64,000 nt of DNA from CAILZL01 sp050181835 (GTDB lineage Bacteria > Pseudomonadota > Gammaproteobacteria > Steroidobacterales > Steroidobacteraceae): the NCBI GenBank assembly GCA_050181835.1, contig JBFXCU010000001.1, positions 434,001 to 498,000 on the forward strand, given 5' to 3'. Both the position numbers and the translations under genes were made by a program. The notes under the pieces are model-generated. The model was not told where the DNA came from. It did not search any database and saw only the letters and a list, made by a program, of their open reading frames with translations. Of the stretch, positions 16,617 to 24,885 are shown in pieces. Position 1 is the stretch's first letter. The number at the start of each line of letters is the position of its first letter.

Positions 16617-18110
16617 ATGACCATACGTACTCGCCGCACTTCAAATAATTCTGCGAAGCAGCTCATTAAGCACATCGGCTGGGTGCTGATATTGCTATGG
16701 CTGTCAACTATGCTGTGGCAAACCCACAAGCCACTTGCCGATGGCATGCATGTAAATTCCGCGCCGGTGATGCTGGCTGAAAGCGCAACCCATTTTTTGA
16801 CTGATCTGACCTATCAATCATCACAAGACCGACGCGTCGCTGAGCAGCATATTTTCGATGCGGTGCTCAAACAAGTCGATGAGGCACAGCACTTCATCGT
16901 GCTTGACTACTTTCTCGTCAACGATGGCATGGGCGCGTCGGGTAAGGCGCTGCGATCGATCAGTCGTGAGCTGGCTGATCATCTGCTGGCACGCAAACGC
17001 GCTGCGCCAACACTGCAAGTGCTGCTGATTACGGACCCCATCAATGATGTGTACGGTGGTGCATCATCGGCGTTGTTTGCCGAGTTACGTCAGGCGGGTA
17101 TTGCTGTGGTGAGTACCGATCTAACCAAGTTGCGTGACTCCAATCCGGGCTACTCGGCAATCTGGCGCGGGTTGGCACAATGGTTTGGCAATAGCGAACA
17201 GGGTGGGTGGTTGCCCAATCCATTTGATAGTGCGGCGGACAACATCACTCTGCGTAGTTGGCTAAGCTTGATGAATTTCAAAGCCAATCATCGCAAAGTC
17301 GTGATCAGCGACCGGGCGGATGGCGAATGGGTGGCGCTGATTGCCTCGGCTAACCCGCATGACGCCAGCAGCGCCCATTCCAATGTCGCTGTACAGTTTA
17401 GTGGTGAATTGGTTAAAGCGGTGTTTGACAGCGAGCTGGCAATAGCACGTTTCTCAGGATGGACTGGTGCTATCGCGATGCCGGAACGGCGAGCAACAAC
17501 GACCGGTATGGGTAACGTTGAACTGAGCTACGTCACGGAAGGCGCTATTCTTGAACACTTGCTGCGCGAGATCGACCAAACCAAGCCCGGTGATCAGATC
17601 CATCTGGCGATGTTCTACCTCAGTGAGCGCAGCGTTATCGATGCATTAAAATTGGCGGCAAGCCGCGATGTAGCCATTCGTATTATTCTTGATCCTAACA
17701 AAGACGCCTTCGGCATCAAGAAAGATGGTGTGCCGAATCGTCCCGTTGCTAACGAATTAATTGAACAGGGACATGGCAACATTGAAGTACGCTGGTATCG
17801 TACCCATGGTGAACAGTTTCATACCAAGCTATTGCTGGTTCAGCGTTATGAGCAGTTATTTGCGACGCTAGGCTCTGCCAATTTCACTCGTCGCAATCTG
17901 GATGATTACAATCTGGAAGCGAATGTAGCGATTACCATGCCTGTGAATAGCGAGCTAGCCACGCAGATGCAAGGCTACTTCAATCGCTTGTGGAATGGCG
18001 ATGCGCTCACTACCGAATACACTGCACCATTTGGTGTTTATAAAGACGACTCGGCAGTACGTTACTGGCGTTATCGTCTTATGGAAGCGACTGGGTTGTC
18101 GACCTTTTAG
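16617..18110 (+). CDS. Phospholipase D-like (cardiolipin-synthase-like) membrane protein with an altered second HKD motif
   Basis: 497 residues: an N-terminal membrane helix (residues 18-36, HIGWVLILLWLSTMLW) followed by two PLD halves facing the periplasm. Motif 1 is complete, HRKVVISD at 225-232, but is followed by ASANPHD instead of GSxN. Motif 2 is HTKLLLVQ at 402-409, with Gln in place of the usual Asp, followed by a normal GSANFTRRN (419-427). His and Lys are kept in both halves, so phosphatidyl-transfer chemistry remains possible. Cardiolipin synthase or a phosphodiesterase are the closest guesses. It starts 70 bases after cysW and may be read through from that operon. Confidence 0.8.
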   Translation: MTIRTRRTSNNSAKQLIKHIGWVLILLWLSTMLWQTHKPLADGMHVNSAPVMLAESATHFLTDLTYQSSQDRRVAEQHIFDAVLKQVDEAQHFIVLDYFLVNDGMGASGKALRSISRELADHLLARKRAAPTLQVLLITDPINDVYGGASSALFAELRQAGIAVVSTDLTKLRDSNPGYSAIWRGLAQWFGNSEQGGWLPNPFDSAADNITLRSWLSLMNFKANHRKVVISDRADGEWVALIASANPHDASSAHSNVAVQFSGELVKAVFDSELAIARFSGWTGAIAMPERRATTTGMGNVELSYVTEGAILEHLLREIDQTKPGDQIHLAMFYLSERSVIDALKLAASRDVAIRIILDPNKDAFGIKKDGVPNRPVANELIEQGHGNIEVRWYRTHGEQFHTKLLLVQRYEQLFATLGSANFTRRNLDDYNLEANVAITMPVNSELATQMQGYFNRLWNGDALTTEYTAPFGVYKDDSAVRYWRYRLMEATGLSTF

Positions 18111-18264
18111 ATGATTGATTCTTCATGCAGGCCGGTAAGAAGTCCCAACATGTAAACTGGCGCCGCCTTCAGAACACAGACTAACTTTTCCTTGTGCATT
18201 CACTACCCGATGTCACGGTCTGGCGCAGTTGCTGTTCGTCGCCGCGTGGCAAGATATACGCAGC

Positions 18265-19065
18265 CTAAAACGATACCTTGGCTACGGCGAGCACGCGTTG
18301 CTGTGATGACACCACGACACCACCAGGTTGTTCAATTGTGACCACGAATGCGGCAGGTTTACCCACGGGTAGTTTTGCCGTAAACGGAACAATCACATCA
18401 CCGGCCTCGGTGGCTTGCGGTGTGTTGAACACACCGCCGTCGACGGGCTGTGGTGGTTTGCGCGCCGCATCAGCGATCCACAATTGATATTGTTCCAGAC
18501 GTGGATCGTTGGCAGGTATGCCACGGAAGCGCAGATATCCTTGTTGTGTAACTGGATCAAACACCACATCACCCATCAACACCTCGCTCGCCGCTTCATT
18601 GCCCGGTGACCACACGGCTTGTATGGCAGCTCCACTGTTAGCTAATGCATCACGCTGTTGTTCTATTGTTAATGCTGTTGACACGGGTGGTGCAACCGAC
18701 TTATTCATTAGTCTTGGCCACCAGCCAGTAATGGCAAGCAACAAACACGCAGCGGCGCTCCACCACCCAGCGGCTGTATAGCGCGTCGATTGGCGTCTAG
18801 GTCGAGTAGTGAAACTCACTATTTTGTGAGTTTTCACCGGCGCAGCAGCCAAAATGGTTGCTGCCAGCTCGGCAGGCATTGCTACCTGTCCGGCTTTGCC
18901 GGCGAGCAGAATGGCCGCAACACTGGCATCAAATTCAGTTGCATTCGTCCCGGGATGGGCGCGCAACAATGTATTCAGCTCTTCCGCCTCGACCGGGTCC
19001 AGTCCTTGTGTGGCGTGCTTTGCCAGTAAATCAAGCAACTGCTCGTTTTCAGGTAGTGCGTTCAT
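18265..19065 (-). CDS. Anti-sigma factor, RskA-type (membrane)
   Basis: 266 residues: a helical N-terminal sigma-binding region (NEQLLDLLAKHATQGLDPVEAEELNTLL), a membrane helix at about 98-118 (AAGWWSAAACLLLAITGWW), and an RskA-type C-terminal domain (GYLRFRGIPANDPRLEQYQLWIADAARKPPQPVDGGVFNT). No HxxxCxxC zinc motif is present, so it is not a ChrR- or ZAS-type anti-sigma. The ATG at 19065 overlaps the sigma stop (ATGA) and has a perfect AGGAGG 7 bases upstream, so translation is coupled to the sigma gene. Release by regulated proteolysis is the usual mode for membrane anti-sigmas; the signal is unknown. Confidence 0.85.
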   Translation of the reverse strand: MNALPENEQLLDLLAKHATQGLDPVEAEELNTLLRAHPGTNATEFDASVAAILLAGKAGQVAMPAELAATILAAAPVKTHKIVSFTTRPRRQSTRYTAAGWWSAAACLLLAITGWWPRLMNKSVAPPVSTALTIEQQRDALANSGAAIQAVWSPGNEAASEVLMGDVVFDPVTQQGYLRFRGIPANDPRLEQYQLWIADAARKPPQPVDGGVFNTPQATEAGDVIVPFTAKLPVGKPAAFVVTIEQPGGVVVSSQQRVLAVAKVSF

Positions 19066-19625
19066 ACGCAACCTCCTGACCTGTCGTCTGTTTGCTGTAA
19101 CTCGAGTTTTTCACGTACCAATATAAGGCCACGGCGCATCAGCGTCTTGACAGTGCCAAGTGGCAAACCGGTATGCGTGGCAATTTCACTTTGTGATAAG
19201 CCCAATACCACCGATAGCTTGATAATACTTTGTTGTTCTGGCGCTAGGGTAGATAGCGCCTCGCTAGCCAGTCGTGCTGCAACATGGTCGCCGCTACCTA
19301 CCGGTACGCTGGGCTCCCAATCGGTTTCACTCAACTCATCAATAGAGATTTCGCGTGGCTGTCGTTGTTTACCACGAAAGCGATCAATCAAAGTACGTCG
19401 CGCCAAGGTCGCAATAAATATCGCTTCGGAACCGCGACTGGCATCAAAGTGTCTGGCATTTTTCCATAAATGCAGGAACACATCCTGAGTTGCATCTTCA
19501 GCATCGGCGGGAGTGGCTGACCAGCGCCGTGCCAGACTCCAAATCATGCCACCATACTGCTCAACGCATTGTTTGAACGCACCCTGTTCACCCAGCGCAA
19601 TACGTGCCAGCAACTCCATGCTCAT
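19062..19625 (-). CDS. ECF RNA polymerase sigma factor
   Basis: About 187 residues from the ATG at 19625. Region 2 reads QYGGMIWSLARRWSATPADAEDATQDVFLHLWKNARHFDASRG, with the DAEDATQDVFLHLW core-binding motif. Region 4 reads LSTLAPEQQSIIKLSVVLGLSQSEIATHTGLPLGTVKTLMRRGL, the -35-reading HTH. Three ATGs are clustered at 19619-19631, so the start is uncertain by two residues. The partner anti-sigma follows in an overlapping frame. The lipid-modification operon lies upstream on the same strand and ends about 250 bases away, making that operon and its divergent partner the obvious candidate regulon. Confidence 0.9.
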   Translation of the reverse strand: MSMELLARIALGEQGAFKQCVEQYGGMIWSLARRWSATPADAEDATQDVFLHLWKNARHFDASRGSEAIFIATLARRTLIDRFRGKQRQPREISIDELSETDWEPSVPVGSGDHVAARLASEALSTLAPEQQSIIKLSVVLGLSQSEIATHTGLPLGTVKTLMRRGLILVREKLELQQTDDRSGGCV

Positions 19626-19876
19626 GAGCATGCCTGCAACAAGCAATGAGGACGGTAGTGGGGGTGGAATTGGCAACATGGTTGGCCAGACTCAATATCT
19701 GCACGCGAGGCAGCAGCGCTGGCCACTGCATACAGATGTTGATGAATGATTACGGCCAAACCGGACTCCGCTGCTTCTGGTTGTTATTGAGCGGTAGAGT
19801 ATAGCTAAGCTCCCTGTCTTTGTATCCAGCCTGGAAAATTGCAAACCCAAGCCAACGATAAGGCCACTGTCCATAG

Positions 19877-21163
19877 CTACATCGACAGCGCGGCACGGCG
19901 ACAACCCGGCTTGGTCAGTAATAGTTGTACCGTGCCCAACTGCCGTTCAGTAAAACCACCCTCGCAATAACACAGGTAGTACTCCCACAGGCGAATGAAG
20001 CTGTCCGAATAACCCAGCTGGCGTACTGTCGGCAGGTGCGTCATAAAGTGCTGGCGCCAGTGGTTCAAGGTAGTGACATAGTGCGGGCCAATGTCTTCCA
20101 GATCAAAGATCTTAAAATCCGTGCTCTTGCTGATGGAGGCGCTGATCGCGGTGATCGAAGGAATAAAGCTGCCGGGAAAAACGAAGCGCTGGATAAAGTC
20201 CACTGACTTCAGGGCCTGTGCGTAGTGTTGATCCTGGATAGTGATGGCTTGTAACAGCATGGCACCATCCGGTTTGAGTAAGCTGGCACACTTGCGCAAG
20301 TAAGTATCCAGATACTGTGCGCCTACGGCTTCAATCATCTCGACTGATACCAGCTTGTCGTATTGACCTGAGAGATCACGATAATCATCCAGTAGTAATG
20401 TCACTCGCTCACTTAAACCTGCGGCGTCCACTTTAGCTTTGGCCAATTGATACTGCTGCTTGGAAATAGTGGTGGTCGTGACGCGACAGCCATAGTGCTT
20501 GGCAGCATGAATCGCCAGTCCACCCCAGCCAGTGCCAATTTCAAGTAGATGATCGCCGGGTTGTAAATCCAGCTTGCGACAGGCGGCATCGAACTTAGCA
20601 ATGGAAGCGTCGCGCAGACTGGTTTGCGGTGTGGCGAAAATGCCGCATGAGTACGCCATGGTGTCATCCAGCATCAACTCATACAGTTCGTTACCGATGT
20701 CATAGTGCGCAGCGATGTTTTTGGCGCTACCTGCTTTGCTATTGCGATTCCAGAAATGAAACAGCTTGAGAAATGGCTGACTAAAAAATGACCAGAAGCC
20801 ATCCATGCCATTCAATACATCACGATTGATAATAAATAGACGCACCAATGCAACCAAATTATCGCTGCGCCATAGCCCGCGTATATAAGCTTCGCCAGCG
20901 CCGACGCTGCCGCCAAATGCGACATCAGCATACATCTGTAGGTGGTCGACATGAATCGTGACGCAGATTGGGCAGGCCGTGCTTGGCTTGCCAAAGCGGA
21001 GCGTTCCCTGGTCATCAATCAAGATCAATTCGCCCTGCTTGAGTTGCTGCAGCTGTGTGAGCAACAATTTTCGGCCCAGTCGTGCTAGTAGTGTTGTTTG
21101 CTCTGACAACCTGATTGATTGTTCCTGACCCAGGATGCTGGTTTTTGAAGTTGGCGAATTCAT
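19877..21163 (-). CDS. Cyclopropane-fatty-acyl-phospholipid synthase family methyltransferase (copy 1)
   Basis: A 428-residue SAM-dependent enzyme of the Cfa/COG2230 family, which modifies unsaturated acyl chains within phospholipids. The N-terminal lipid-binding part contains VAFGGSVGAGEAYIRGLWRSDNL, and the catalytic part has AAHYDIGNELYELMLDDTMAYSCGIF and the SAM loop LLEIGTGWGGLAIHAAKHYGCRVTTTTIS. FVFPGSFIPS and YYLCYCEGGF are typical of the long form. Last of four genes in an operon with desaturase, FAD protein and DUF1365, starting 2 bases after the DUF1365 stop. Cyclopropanation is the default guess; other methyl transfers (for example in furan fatty acid synthesis) use the same family. 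Confidence 0.9.
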   Translation of the reverse strand: MNSPTSKTSILGQEQSIRLSEQTTLLARLGRKLLLTQLQQLKQGELILIDDQGTLRFGKPSTACPICVTIHVDHLQMYADVAFGGSVGAGEAYIRGLWRSDNLVALVRLFIINRDVLNGMDGFWSFFSQPFLKLFHFWNRNSKAGSAKNIAAHYDIGNELYELMLDDTMAYSCGIFATPQTSLRDASIAKFDAACRKLDLQPGDHLLEIGTGWGGLAIHAAKHYGCRVTTTTISKQQYQLAKAKVDAAGLSERVTLLLDDYRDLSGQYDKLVSVEMIEAVGAQYLDTYLRKCASLLKPDGAMLLQAITIQDQHYAQALKSVDFIQRFVFPGSFIPSITAISASISKSTDFKIFDLEDIGPHYVTTLNHWRQHFMTHLPTVRQLGYSDSFIRLWEYYLCYCEGGFTERQLGTVQLLLTKPGCRRAALSM

Positions 21164-21165
21164 AG

Positions 21166-22035
21166 TTATTTTCCTGAGGGTGTTATCGACTCAGCTTGTT
21201 TGTCTGGATGGGTATGAAATGGCACACGCTTGAACAACAGCTTTAACGCCTGCCAATGAATCAAGGTGACCACTTGCAGCGTTACTAAAGGAAACCTTAG
21301 TAATGCCATTGCTAACGAGCGTGAGCTGATTGGTACACGCTGCAGCGTCAGCGTCGCATCAAAATTTTTTTGCTGGTTACGCCAGTTTTCCATGTGTACG
21401 CGCAACGACTGTTCCGGTGCAGAGAAGCGCCAGTTAAACTGCATGTCCATAGGCAAAAATGGCGAAACATGAAATTGCTTATCAAATTGCCAACGCCATG
21501 CAGATACTCCCTCTCCTGATTGCGGGACAAATTCGCCGGGAGCGAATTTGGTCGCACCTTGGTGTGCCCCCGAAGGGACGACCCCCATGGATGAGGTGGA
21601 TAGAGAAGAAGCCGTTGTGCTCAACACATAAGAGTGCCGTTCTTTCCATGGCGTATTGGTGATTTCTGCGACAATAGTTTCAACGTATGAATCCGTGGCG
21701 TCATACACGTAGTAGAAACTAACCGGATTAAAGCTATAACCAAAGTAACGCAAATGCGTGAGTAGGCGAATCGGTCCACCAGGGCGACTACCTGTATGTT
21801 GCAGCACCGTATCGCGTACTGCATCAGACAATGAGCGTATCTCCGGACGGTGGAAGTCTTGGCGACGAAGCCACGCCAATGCCGGTTTGCGTGCCGACCA
21901 TAGCCAAAAGTGATCAAACAGCGTTGGCAGTTCATCCAGATCCAGAAAGCTCATGTAGATGCGATAGCGAAACTCGTTACGTCGTGGTGTATGGCGCCGA
22001 TGTTGGATGTGGCCGATGTACAGACAGCTTTTCAT
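21166..22035 (-). CDS. DUF1365 family protein with an internal repeat-derived insertion
   Basis: A 289-residue protein beginning MKSCLYIGHIQHRRHTPRRNEFRYRIYMSFLDLDEL, with LLTHLRYFGYSFNPVSFYYVYD and KQFHVSPFLPMDM, the DUF1365 (COG3496) signatures. The biochemical role is unknown, but the family almost always travels with COG2907 flavoproteins and Cfa-like enzymes, as here. Its ATG overlaps the stop of the FAD gene. Residues of about 143-178 (containing VVPSGAHQGATKFAPGEFVP) interrupt the normally continuous HSYVL...FHVSPF segment and are encoded by a REP-like palindrome. This looks like an in-frame insertion tolerated in a surface loop. Confidence 0.88.
   Translation of the reverse strand: MKSCLYIGHIQHRRHTPRRNEFRYRIYMSFLDLDELPTLFDHFWLWSARKPALAWLRRQDFHRPEIRSLSDAVRDTVLQHTGSRPGGPIRLLTHLRYFGYSFNPVSFYYVYDATDSYVETIVAEITNTPWKERHSYVLSTTASSLSTSSMGVVPSGAHQGATKFAPGEFVPQSGEGVSAWRWQFDKQFHVSPFLPMDMQFNWRFSAPEQSLRVHMENWRNQQKNFDATLTLQRVPISSRSLAMALLRFPLVTLQVVTLIHWQALKLLFKRVPFHTHPDKQAESITPSGK
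21528..21550 (+). repeat. REP-like palindrome inside the DUF1365 gene
   Basis: CAAATTCGC and GCGAATTTG form perfect 9-base arms around a 5-base loop, inside the coding sequence of the DUF1365 gene. Flanking bases (GGGA before, GGTCGCACC after) resemble the stems of REP elements. The encoded stretch does not match the rest of the family. Confidence 0.6.
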
Positions 22036-23369
22036 GGAGACGCCACTTCCGGAGCAAGTACACCTCGATTCGACTCGGTGACTGGAGTAGGTCTTTCCGG
22101 TCGCTGCGTGGAGTCACGATGTCTTGTTACGTGTTCAAACTCCTGCAACATGCGTTGCGCACTGACTACGCCATCTTCGTGAAAACCATAGCCCCAGTAG
22201 GCGCCACAGTAAAAGCTACGATTCAGACCATTCACCTCCGCATAGCGTTGCTGTGCGGCCACTGCACCCGGGGTATAGACGGGATGATGGTAGGTATAAC
22301 TACCTAGTACGCTGGCTGGATCAATGTGCTGACTGCGATTAAGTGTCAATAGGAACTTTGTTGGTGACACCAGGTTTTGCAATATATTCATATCATAAGT
22401 AAGCGCGACTCTATCCTGCGGTTCGGCCAGCAAATGATAGTTCCACGCCGCGCGCGCTAAGGGTTTGCGCGGCAGCATGCGCATATCAGTGTGCATGACT
22501 ACTTCATTCTCCTGATATGGGAAGGCACCTAACACTTGCCGCTCAACTGATGTTGGTTGTTCCAGTATCCGCAATGCCTGATCGCTATGACAAGCGAACA
22601 CCGCATAGTCATAGGCATCGACGTTGCCTGTTTTCGTTCGAGTCAACACCCTATCCACTTCACGCTTCACGCCAACAATCGGCGTGCCAAGGCGGATGCA
22701 GTGTTGATAGCTCGCGACCAGCCTGCGTGCATACTCACGCGAGCCACCCTTGATTACGCGCCATACTGGACGATTGCTGACATTGAGAAAACCGTGCTGA
22801 TCAAAAAACTCAACAAAAAAGCGCACCGGAAAATTCAGTATTGAGATTTCAGTAGCCGACCAGATAGCACGTCCCATAGGCACGATGTAACGCTGTATAA
22901 ATTCCTGTGAATAATTATTGTGTTCTAGATATGCCGCTAGTGTCAGACTGTTGTCATGACAGTCGAGTAGCGTACGTGCTTCGCCATTAAAACGCAGAAT
23001 GTCATAAATCATGCGCAGAAAACTTGGTCGTAGTGCATTTAATCGCTGTGCAAACAAGCTGTTCAGCGATGTGCCATTGTATTCAAGACCGGTTTTCTCA
23101 CAATGCAGAGAAAAACTCATATTCGAGTGTTGCCACTGCACTCCGAGTTCATCAAGCAAGGAAATATAGTTTGGATAGGTCCAGTCATTGAACACAATGA
23201 AACCGGTGTCGATGGCCCATTGCACGCCATGTTGTTCAACATCTATTGTTGCGGTATGGCCGCCGTAGTAATTGTTCGCTTCATAAACCGTTATGTCATG
23301 GCCTTGCTGATACAGCCGATAGGCTGCCGTCATACCGGAAATTCCGGAGCCAATGATGGCAACACGCAT
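22032..23369 (-). CDS. FAD-dependent amine-oxidase-like oxidoreductase (COG2907)
   Basis: A 445-residue flavoprotein. It starts with the Rossmann motif MRVAIIGSGISGMTAAYRLYQQGHDITVYEANNYYGGHTATID (GxGxxG...E then GGH) and has DTGFIVFNDWTYPNYISLLDELGV, a block typical of COG2907. Near the C-terminus, FYCGAYWGYGFHEDGVVSAQRM forms the FAD-closing segment. The substrate is unknown; in other genomes the family sits with DUF1365 and Cfa in lipid-modification clusters, so a lipid acyl chain is a reasonable inference. The gene is tightly coupled on both sides: TAATG with the desaturase and ATGA with DUF1365. Confidence 0.9.
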   Translation of the reverse strand: MRVAIIGSGISGMTAAYRLYQQGHDITVYEANNYYGGHTATIDVEQHGVQWAIDTGFIVFNDWTYPNYISLLDELGVQWQHSNMSFSLHCEKTGLEYNGTSLNSLFAQRLNALRPSFLRMIYDILRFNGEARTLLDCHDNSLTLAAYLEHNNYSQEFIQRYIVPMGRAIWSATEISILNFPVRFFVEFFDQHGFLNVSNRPVWRVIKGGSREYARRLVASYQHCIRLGTPIVGVKREVDRVLTRTKTGNVDAYDYAVFACHSDQALRILEQPTSVERQVLGAFPYQENEVVMHTDMRMLPRKPLARAAWNYHLLAEPQDRVALTYDMNILQNLVSPTKFLLTLNRSQHIDPASVLGSYTYHHPVYTPGAVAAQQRYAEVNGLNRSFYCGAYWGYGFHEDGVVSAQRMLQEFEHVTRHRDSTQRPERPTPVTESNRGVLAPEVASP

Positions 23370-24385
23370 TATTGTTCCCCAGCGCTGGTGGTACGTCGTG
23401 CTATATGATTTTCACGCACATTCAGTGGTACCGGTTTCAAATCCCAGATGATGCCCAGCCAAGATAGGCACTTAAGCAAGTAGTAAGTAATATCTAGTTC
23501 CCACCAGTAAAACCCTTGTCTGGTGGCAGCGGGATAGTGATGATGATTGTTGTGCCAGCCTTCACCAAGCGTAATCAATGCGAGGAACCAGTTATTACGA
23601 CTGTCATCACCGGTTGCATAGCGCTGCTTGCCAAATACATGCGATAGCGAATTGATGGTGTAGGTGCCGTGATAACAAGCCACGGTCGAGATGAAAAATC
23701 CCCAGACCAGCATCTGCCAGCCCGTCGTGCCGAGGTGTGGCGCATGCGTCTGCAAATATTTACCAAGCAACAGCATTCCATAAGCAAGTAACACTGGCAC
23801 GGCGATATCGAAGCGATCTAGCCAGCGTAGTTCTGGAAAGTTCTGTAAATCACGTACTCGTTGCATGTCCGGTGCGAATCCTTTACGCGTCAGAAACCAG
23901 CCCATATGCGAGCGCCAGAACCCTTTTTGTAAAGGTGAATGTGGATCTGCTGTTTGATCGGAATGAGCATGATGATGGCGATGATGCGCTGCCCACCATA
24001 CTGGCCCGCGTTGTACGGCTGCTGCTCCGAGCACGCCAAATATAAATTGACTAATGCGTGAAGTTTTGAAGCTGCGATGCGAAAAATAGCGATGATAGAA
24101 ACCTGTAATCGCGAACATACGTACTAGATAGGCAAGCATTGCCACCAGCACCGCTGTTGGGCTAATGCCCACCCAAATTACCGCAAAGCACATTAAGTGC
24201 ATGCCCACGAACGGGATCACTCGTGACCACTCAATTCGATCCGGCTCTGAAGCATCGACAACCAGCAGGTTAGGGTCTGCGATAAACCACAGCTTCAAGT
24301 TACATAGCAGCCGCCAAATCACATTGGAGCCGCTCAGAGATTGGCTTGGCAAGTCAGCGGAAGAAGAAAATTCTTGATCAGGCAT
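23369..24385 (-). CDS. Acyl-CoA/acyl-lipid delta-9 desaturase-like fatty acid desaturase
   Basis: A 338-residue di-iron membrane enzyme introducing a cis double bond into acyl chains. The three histidine boxes are visible: HRYFSHRSF, HRHHHAHSD and HNNHHHYP, with membrane helices between boxes. PLQKGFWRSHMGWFLTR is the typical stearoyl-CoA-desaturase block. It is the first gene of the minus-strand operon, preceded by a TGAATCC-N16-CGTATCT element. It would supply the unsaturated chains that Cfa-type enzymes act on. Confidence 0.92.
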   Translation of the reverse strand: MPDQEFSSSADLPSQSLSGSNVIWRLLCNLKLWFIADPNLLVVDASEPDRIEWSRVIPFVGMHLMCFAVIWVGISPTAVLVAMLAYLVRMFAITGFYHRYFSHRSFKTSRISQFIFGVLGAAAVQRGPVWWAAHHRHHHAHSDQTADPHSPLQKGFWRSHMGWFLTRKGFAPDMQRVRDLQNFPELRWLDRFDIAVPVLLAYGMLLLGKYLQTHAPHLGTTGWQMLVWGFFISTVACYHGTYTINSLSHVFGKQRYATGDDSRNNWFLALITLGEGWHNNHHHYPAATRQGFYWWELDITYYLLKCLSWLGIIWDLKPVPLNVRENHIARRTTSAGEQ

Positions 24386-24421
24386 GGCGTACGATCAAAC
24401 TCACGAATAGGTATTACCAAC

Positions 24422-24451
24422 AGATACGCGACCATGACTCAACCGGATTCA
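24422..24451 (-). promoter_or_regulatory. Candidate ECF promoter for the desaturase-FAD-DUF1365-Cfa operon
   Basis: On the minus strand: -35-like TGAATCC (24451-24445), 16-base spacer, -10-like CGTATCT (24428-24422), about 37 bases before the desaturase ATG. The same bipartite pattern with identical spacing faces the other way at 24470-24499. A matched divergent pair near an ECF sigma gene suggests that factor reads both. Confidence 0.65.
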
Positions 24452-24469
24452 ATCCTTTTGCTCAATATT

Positions 24470-24499
24470 TGAATCCAATGGTGCAGTCATGGCGTACCT
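24470..24499 (+). promoter_or_regulatory. Candidate ECF promoter for the DUF1475-DUF1295-Cfa operon
   Basis: On the plus strand: TGAATCC (24470-24476), 16-base spacer, CGTACCT (24493-24499), about 27 bases before the ATG at 24526. It differs from the opposite promoter at a single base in the two core boxes. Confidence 0.65.
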
Positions 24500-24525
24500 A
24501 AGACTACGGCACTTAGGGAAACGCA

Positions 24526-24873
24526 ATGATCCAGCGACATGCTCTGCAATTATTATTTAGTTTTATTCTTTTTGGCATGCTGTGCGTGACTAGCTGGGCT
24601 GGTTTGGTGCAGCCAGTGTGGCAATGGACGGGTCTCACGCAACCACCCAATCATGCGTGGGCTATTGAGACGTTGTTTGATGCCTATTTTGGTTTCATTA
24701 CTTTTTATGTTTGGGTGATTTACAAAGAACAATTTGTGGCAAAGCGAGTGCTATGGTTTGTTGCCATCATGACATTGAGCAACATGGCAATGGCCATCTA
24801 CATACTCAAAGAGCTGGCCAAGCTGGAAAGTGACAATGATATGGCGCAACTTCTGGTGCGACGAAATGATTAA
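24526..24873 (+). CDS. DUF1475-like small membrane protein
   Basis: 115 residues with about three membrane helices: LLFSFILFGMLCVTSWAGL, an amphipathic ETLFDAYFGFITFYVWVIYKE segment, and VLWFVAIMTLSNMAMAIYIL. The FDAYFGFitFYvWV pattern resembles DUF1475 (recalled, not searched). The function is unknown. It is the first gene of the plus-strand operon, with ribosome site AGGGAA and a candidate ECF promoter upstream. The next gene starts 12 bases after its stop. Confidence 0.75.
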   Translation: MIQRHALQLLFSFILFGMLCVTSWAGLVQPVWQWTGLTQPPNHAWAIETLFDAYFGFITFYVWVIYKEQFVAKRVLWFVAIMTLSNMAMAIYILKELAKLESDNDMAQLLVRRND

Positions 24874-24885
24874 GCGCGATCTAAA

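Noticed and set aside
19626..19876. A TGAATCC-N16-CGTA promoter for the sigma gene itself
   Set aside because: I looked for the same bipartite element on the minus strand and found only an unrelated CGTA without a matching -35 box at the right distance.
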